A stretch of 64,000 bases of DNA from Clostridia bacterium (GTDB taxonomy: Bacteria > Bacillota > Clostridia > Christensenellales > Borkfalkiaceae): assembly GCA_017457225.1 (NCBI GenBank), contig JAFTHW010000023.1, positions 1 to 64,000 of the forward strand, read 5' to 3'. Shown piece by piece: positions 60,129-64,000 of this stretch. The notes under the pieces were generated by a model that did not search any database, was not told the origin of the DNA, and saw only the letters and a program-made list of their open reading frames with translations. Numbering within the stretch: the stretch's first letter is position 1; each line of letters begins with the position of its first letter. The translations under genes and the position numbers were made by a program.

Positions 60129-60608
60129 TTACGCCTTTTTGTCCGCCTTTTCTTCTTTGTCCGTTTTCATCATTTGTTTGAGCTCGGACATAAACGAAGA
60201 AAGATCCTTAAACGAGCGATAGACCGACGCATAGCGTACGTACGCCACTTCGTCCACTTTTTTCAAACGCTCCATCACCATTTCGCCGATCGTCTTGGTT
60301 GTGATTTCGCTCTCCATACTGTTATAAACTTGCTTGGAAATATCCGCCACCATATCGTCAATCACCGACATCGGAACGGGACGTTTTTCACAGGATTTAA
60401 TCACGCCGTTGCGGATCTTTTCCGCGTTATAGGACTCCCTTGTGCCATTGTTTTTGACCACGAGTACGGGAGTCACTTCGATCGTTTCGTACGTCGTAAA
60501 CCGTCTTCCGCAACCGATACATTCACGTCTTCGGCGAATGGTACGATCGTCTGCCGAACGGGAGTCGATTACTTTACTTTCCGTATAATTACAATACAAA
60601 CACTTCAT
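60129..60608 (-). CDS. nrdR: transcriptional repressor NrdR
   Basis: ATP/dATP-sensing repressor of ribonucleotide reductase genes, 159 residues. The zinc ribbon holds Cys3 and Cys6 (MKCLYCNYTESKVIDSR) with Cys31 and Cys34, and RRRRECIGCGRRFTTYE follows. The ATP-cone domain spans about residues 46-140 (RNGVIKSCEKRPV and MVADI). The protein binds NrdR boxes; none was searched for reliably here. It is placed 45 bases after rarA and just before ispG. Confidence 0.96.
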   Translation of the reverse strand: MKCLYCNYTESKVIDSRSADDRTIRRRRECIGCGRRFTTYETIEVTPVLVVKNNGTRESYNAEKIRNGVIKSCEKRPVPMSVIDDMVADISKQVYNSMESEITTKTIGEMVMERLKKVDEVAYVRYASVYRSFKDLSSFMSELKQMMKTDKEEKADKKA

Positions 60609-60653
60609 AATACAATCCTTTTCAATGCGTACACGGTACGCCCCTTTCTTATC

Positions 60654-61958
60654 TTATCTTTTCTTTCCTTTGCGGCCACGAATCTCTTTCACTTCGTTTT
60701 CATACCCGTGATCACTCGGCGTATAATATATCTTATCTTTGAGGGAATCGGGCAAATATTGCTGTTCCACGTATCCACCGTAATTGTGGGGATACTTATA
60801 TTGCTTGCTATTCGCCTTATCTTCTTTGCTCCCGAACGAATTGTCTTTTAAATACGGCGGAATATTATCGTCACGGGCTTGGATCGCATCCGCCTTCGCC
60901 GCGTACATCGCTTCCACGACCGTATTGCTCTTTTCCGCTTCACACACGTAAATGATCGCCTCCGACAGCGGAATCATCGCCTCGGGATACCCGATTCTCT
61001 CCAAAGCAAACATCGCCGACGTCGCGATCTGGAGCGCGCGGGGATCTGCCATTCCCACGTCCTCCGCCGAATGCACGACAAGCCGTCTTGCCACTATCAT
61101 AGGATCGCAACCGCCTTCGATGAGCCGCATCGCGTAATACAACGCCGCGTTCGCGTCGCTTCCACGCAAGGATTTACAGAACGCCGAAAGGAAATCATAA
61201 TACGAATCCTCGTTATACGACAACGCTTTTCTTTGAATGGACTGTTCGGCATCCGCCAATGTAATCCGAACACACCCCTCGCCGTCGGGAGGAGTGGTCA
61301 GCGCCGCAAGCTCCAACGCGTTATACGCCGAGCGTAAATCGCCACCCGCCATTCTCGCGATATGTTCGATCGCTTCCTCATCTGCCGTTACGTTTTGTTT
61401 TCCAAGCCCTTTATGTCGATTTTTGATCGCTTTATACAGCGCGCCGCGAATATCCTCTTCCGTCAAATGCTTAAATTCAAATACCCGACATCTCGATACG
61501 ATAGCGGGAGTCATAGACGCGTAAGGATTTTCCGTCGTTGAGCCGATGAATATGATCGTACCCTGTTCGATTGCAGGAAGCAGGGAATCGCTTTGCGTTT
61601 TGTTGAAACGGTGACACTCGTCGAGCATCAAATACGTACGTTTTCCGTACAGCTTTAAATTCTCCCGAGCGGTCTCCACCGCTTTTTTTACGTCTGCAAC
61701 CCCTGCGTTGACTGCGTTCAATTTAATAAATTCTCCGTTCGTACGGAGCGCGATGATATTGGCGAGCGTTGTTTTCCCGCAACCCGGAGGACCCCAAAAA
61801 ATACAACTCCCCAAACGATCCGTCGCGATCGCGCGACGCAACAACGAGCCTTCCGCTACAATATGGCTCTGCCCGATAAATTCGTCCAGCGAATTCGCAC
61901 GCATACGTTCCGCAAGGGGTTTCGCCGTTTCTTCATTGTTGTTGAAATCGAATAAATC
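60654..61958 (-). CDS. rarA: replication-associated recombination protein RarA (MgsA)
   Basis: AAA+ ATPase that acts at stalled replication forks and resembles clamp-loader gamma and RuvB, 434 residues from ATG at 61958, preceded by AGAGGA. The Walker A is FWGPPGCGKTTLANI, Walker B LMLDECHRF, with sensor STTENPYASMTPAI. C-terminal tetramerisation domain has AALYYAMRLIEGGCDPMIVARRLVV and YKYPHNYGGYVEQQYLP. The longer frame from 62000 has no site. It follows the patatin gene by 45 bases. Confidence 0.94.
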   Translation of the reverse strand, partial: DLFDFNNNEETAKPLAERMRANSLDEFIGQSHIVAEGSLLRRAIATDRLGSCIFWGPPGCGKTTLANIIALRTNGEFIKLNAVNAGVADVKKAVETARENLKLYGKRTYLMLDECHRFNKTQSDSLLPAIEQGTIIFIGSTTENPYASMTPAIVSRCRVFEFKHLTEEDIRGALYKAIKNRHKGLGKQNVTADEEAIEHIARMAGGDLRSAYNALELAALTTPPDGEGCVRITLADAEQSIQRKALSYNEDSYYDFLSAFCKSLRGSDANAALYYAMRLIEGGCDPMIVARRLVVHSAEDVGMADPRALQIATSAMFALERIGYPEAMIPLSEAIIYVCEAEKSNTVVEAMYAAKADAIQARDDNIPPYLKDNSFGSKEDKANSKQYKYPHNYGGYVEQQYLPDSLKDKIYYTPSDHGYENEVKEIRGRKGKKR

Positions 61959-62002
61959 CATACCTGTCCTCTTCCGTAAATCTACGCTCAACGCGTACAC
62001 GG

Positions 62003-62785
62003 TTACCGTCTTAACGCTTTCTTGATTTTATCAACGTGCGCTTTTCCGAGTTCATAGCCCTTTTCGTATGCGAACTGCACCTGCTTTAAAGAATACTGAC
62101 TCATATCTTCCAATGCAGGCTCCAACCAAAAATCGATACAATCGGCGCATTCTTTACGTTGCGATTCCGTCCGGCGATTGTCCATAATATCCATCGTTTC
62201 CAGCAAAACGCCAATCGTTCCGGGCATTTTTTCCTTGCTCTTACGGCCGCCCAAAACGTCCACCGCCACCACGACATCCGCGCCCATCGCTTTTACCCGT
62301 TTAACAGGTACTCTTTCCAAAACCCCTCCGTCAATCAAACGCATTCCGTCTTTTTCAAGGGGTCTGAAAATCGAAGGAATACTCAGTGAGGCGATCACGC
62401 CGTCCAAAAGCGGTCCGTCGGAAAACTCCACGACCGATTGCGTGATCATATCCACCGCTACGCAACGGAACGGAATTTTCAATTCCGAAAACTCCAGCTC
62501 TCCGATATACTTAACCAATAATTTTTTGACTTTCGTCGTATCGAAAAAACCGCCGCGTTTTCCTGTGGGCGCAATCAGATGCAGCAGCCTCAATTTCATA
62601 ACGGCGTGTTTCATTTCTTCGAGCGGTACACCCGCCGCCGTCGCCGCCCCTACCACGGCACCCATAGACGAACCTGCGATATAATCGGGCGCAATCCCCT
62701 CTTCGGCAAGCGCTTGTAAAAATCCGATATGCGCCACGCCGCGGCTTCCACCGGCGCCAAGCGCTATCCCGAGCGTTTTTTTCAA
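62003..62785 (-). CDS. patatin-like phospholipase (RssA-like)
   Basis: Ser-Asp dyad lipase family protein, 260 residues. The oxyanion motif GAGGSRGVAHIGF is at residues 10-22, the nucleophile Ser40 lies in GSSMGAVVGA, and the catalytic Asp lies in DGGVLERVPV. RssA/YlbK-type patatins act on membrane lipids or unknown esters; there is no signal peptide. GGAG-type site upstream of ATG at 62785 lies in the short gap after pheA. It is part of a likely co-transcribed minus-strand group from aroG to the lipoprotein. Confidence 0.88.
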   Translation of the reverse strand: MKKTLGIALGAGGSRGVAHIGFLQALAEEGIAPDYIAGSSMGAVVGAATAAGVPLEEMKHAVMKLRLLHLIAPTGKRGGFFDTTKVKKLLVKYIGELEFSELKIPFRCVAVDMITQSVVEFSDGPLLDGVIASLSIPSIFRPLEKDGMRLIDGGVLERVPVKRVKAMGADVVVAVDVLGGRKSKEKMPGTIGVLLETMDIMDNRRTESQRKECADCIDFWLEPALEDMSQYSLKQVQFAYEKGYELGKAHVDKIKKALRR

Positions 62786-62810
62786 ACAATCCCTCCTTCG
62801 CCGCGTCCGC

Positions 62811-63665
62811 TTACGAGCGGTGATACGCGCCGAGCAATTTACATTCCAAAGTATTCTTTTGAATTTGTGATAACATCTCTTGCACTTCCGCCGAAGAAAT
62901 GTTACAATCCGCTTCGATAAAGAACCGATAATCTCCGGGACGGTTCTTCACGGGACGGCTTTCGATCTTTGTCATATTAATACCGCAATCGGCAATAATC
63001 CGCAAAAGAGCCAGCAAACTGCCCGGTCTGTGCGGACAAACGGCGGAGAAGAACACTCGACTGCTGGTTTTCGGGAGTTCCTGCGCCCCTTTTTTAATCA
63101 GCAAGAAATGGGTAAAATTGCTCTTCTCGTCGGAGATACATTCTTCCCCCATCACGAATCCCTCGCGGAGATTTTCCGCGTGTGCGCCGGCTATTGCCGC
63201 GCTTTTCCCCGAATCGTCCTCCATCGCTTTACTGGCCCCGAACGCCGTTGATTCCGTTTCACGAAGAGACGCAAACGGCATTTGTTTTGCCAAAAATCCC
63301 GAGCATTGATCCAGCGCTTGACGGTGAGAATACACTCTTCCGATCTCCGAAAAACGGACTCCGTCTTTATAGATGAGTCTATGATCGACGCGCAGTACCG
63401 TTTCTTTCACCGCGTATAAATCCTCCGCCGCCTGCAAAAGATCGAGATTTTGCGAAACGCCGCCCTGCAAACTGTTTTCAATGGGAATCGCCGCCGCGTC
63501 CACGCGCCCGCAAGCCACCGCCTGTAACACTTCGGGAAAATTGCGGAACGGAACGCACTCATTCCATTTATTGCCAAGGGAAACTTCCGTTCCCTCCGTC
63601 TTCAAAAATTCTTTCGCCGCCAAATGGGAATAGCTCCCCTCCGGACCTAAAAATGCAATTTTCAT
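62811..63665 (-). CDS. pheA: prephenate dehydratase
   Basis: Converts prephenate to phenylpyruvate for phenylalanine synthesis, 284 residues, monofunctional. The N-terminal PDT domain begins KIAFLGPEGSYSHLAAKEF and has AAIPIENSLQGGVSQNLDLL, YSHRQALDQCSGFL and ESTAFGASKAM. The C-terminal ACT domain (about 200-280) holds CPHRPGSLLALLRI and the ESRP motif with KNRPGDYRFFIE, the phenylalanine-binding regulatory site. GGAG precedes ATG at 63665. It is downstream of aroG. Confidence 0.95.
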   Translation of the reverse strand: MKIAFLGPEGSYSHLAAKEFLKTEGTEVSLGNKWNECVPFRNFPEVLQAVACGRVDAAAIPIENSLQGGVSQNLDLLQAAEDLYAVKETVLRVDHRLIYKDGVRFSEIGRVYSHRQALDQCSGFLAKQMPFASLRETESTAFGASKAMEDDSGKSAAIAGAHAENLREGFVMGEECISDEKSNFTHFLLIKKGAQELPKTSSRVFFSAVCPHRPGSLLALLRIIADCGINMTKIESRPVKNRPGDYRFFIEADCNISSAEVQEMLSQIQKNTLECKLLGAYHRS

Positions 63666-63689
63666 ACGTATTTCTCCTCCAAGCTTTCG

Positions 63690-64000
63690 TCAGACCTGTT
63701 CCGCAAGATCGCAGAGCAACCGTTCGGTATCTTCCCACCCCAAACAAGGATCGGTAATGGATTTCCCGAACACGTCGTCGTGAGCTTGATTGCCCTCCAC
63801 TAAAAAGCTTTCGATCATAAAACCTTTCACGATCTTTTTAAACTCGCCGTCAAAACGTCTATTTTGCATCACTTCCTGCGCGATACGGATCTGTTGACGG
63901 AACTTTTTCCCCGAATTGGAGTGATTGCAATCGATCACGATCGCGGGATTTTTGAGTTTACTTCCCTTATATAGCTCGTCCAACTGCATCACCGTTTCAT
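63690..64000 (-). CDS. aroG: 3-deoxy-7-phosphoheptulonate synthase, C-terminal part (cut by window edge)
   Basis: First enzyme of the shikimate pathway (PEP + erythrose 4-phosphate). Only the last 103 residues lie in the window, and the frame runs on past position 64000. The class-I alpha (AroG type) signature is clear: NPAIVIDCNHSNSGKKFRQQ, MIESFLVEGNQ and FGKSITDPCLGWEDTERLL. The gene is 24 bases upstream of pheA. The pairing of AroG with PheA suggests phenylalanine-responsive aromatic synthesis (inference). Confidence 0.93.
   Translation of the reverse strand, partial: ETVMQLDELYKGSKLKNPAIVIDCNHSNSGKKFRQQIRIAQEVMQNRRFDGEFKKIVKGFMIESFLVEGNQAHDDVFGKSITDPCLGWEDTERLLCDLAEQV

Noticed and set aside
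1..64000. tRNA, rRNA, insertion sequence, integrase or prophage genes
   Set aside because: None was recognised when reading gene products and gaps on both strands; nearly all sequence is accounted for by chromosomal genes.

Overview
The window looks like a chromosomal backbone segment of a Gram-positive, low-to-moderate GC member of the Bacillota, most likely an uncultured clostridial lineage. The inference rests on a zinc-ribbon (type Z) S14, a zinc-finger adenylate kinase, the secG-rnr-smpB cluster, the rimP-nusA-ylxR-ylxQ-infB-rbfA-nrnA cluster, a CdaA-type diadenylate cyclase, lipoprotein signal peptides, and SD-led genes with sigma-A type promoters (often with an extended TGn -10). I saw no rRNA, tRNA, CRISPR array, prophage or insertion sequence.

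Layout. (1) 1-2.6 kb: yggS, a YiiX/NlpC-like membrane hydrolase and a short-chain dehydrogenase form one minus-strand operon, divergent from a LysR regulator. (2) 3.7-19.9 kb: a nearly complete S10-spc-alpha ribosomal supercluster on the minus strand, rpsJ through rplQ. It has one promoter and a structured leader before rpsJ, and a second promoter with a leader of about 290 nt before rpsM. Hairpins lie on both sides of secY. (3) 20-25 kb: a lipoprotein with an RsgI-like domain, typA, and thyA-folA. (4) 25-32 kb, plus strand: glycolytic pgk-tpiA-gpmI, then secG, rnr and smpB. (5) 32-35.9 kb: a nitrilase-fold protein without its catalytic residues, an N-acetylhexosamine-kinase-like protein, a polysaccharide deacetylase and an esterase. 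(6) 35.9-41.2 kb: comEC, holA, cdaA, a 34-residue CdaR-like remnant, and lysC. (7) 41.2-49.7 kb: a very large DUF4011/SF1-helicase/Vsr-like protein (candidate Hhe-type phage defence), an MFS transporter and a ferritin-like protein. (8) 49.8-56.1 kb: nrnA, rbfA, infB, ylxQ, ylxR, nusA and rimP, behind a promoter and a 12-bp leader hairpin. (9) 56.2-64 kb: aroG (cut by the window edge), pheA, a patatin, rarA, nrdR, ispG, a PolC-like protein reduced to its N-terminal and exonuclease parts, and a Ser/Glu-repeat lipoprotein.

Most genes are housekeeping: ribosome building, translation initiation and rescue, protein export, glycolysis, thymidylate and tetrahydrofolate supply, aromatic and aspartate-family amino acids, isoprenoids and c-di-AMP. 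The unusual signals are the DUF4011 helicase, the PolC-like protein truncated at the canonical polC locus, the stub-like CdaR, the RsgI-domain lipoprotein, the degenerate nitrilase, the structured ribosomal leaders, and a 40-nt alternating purine-pyrimidine tract upstream of the S10 promoter.
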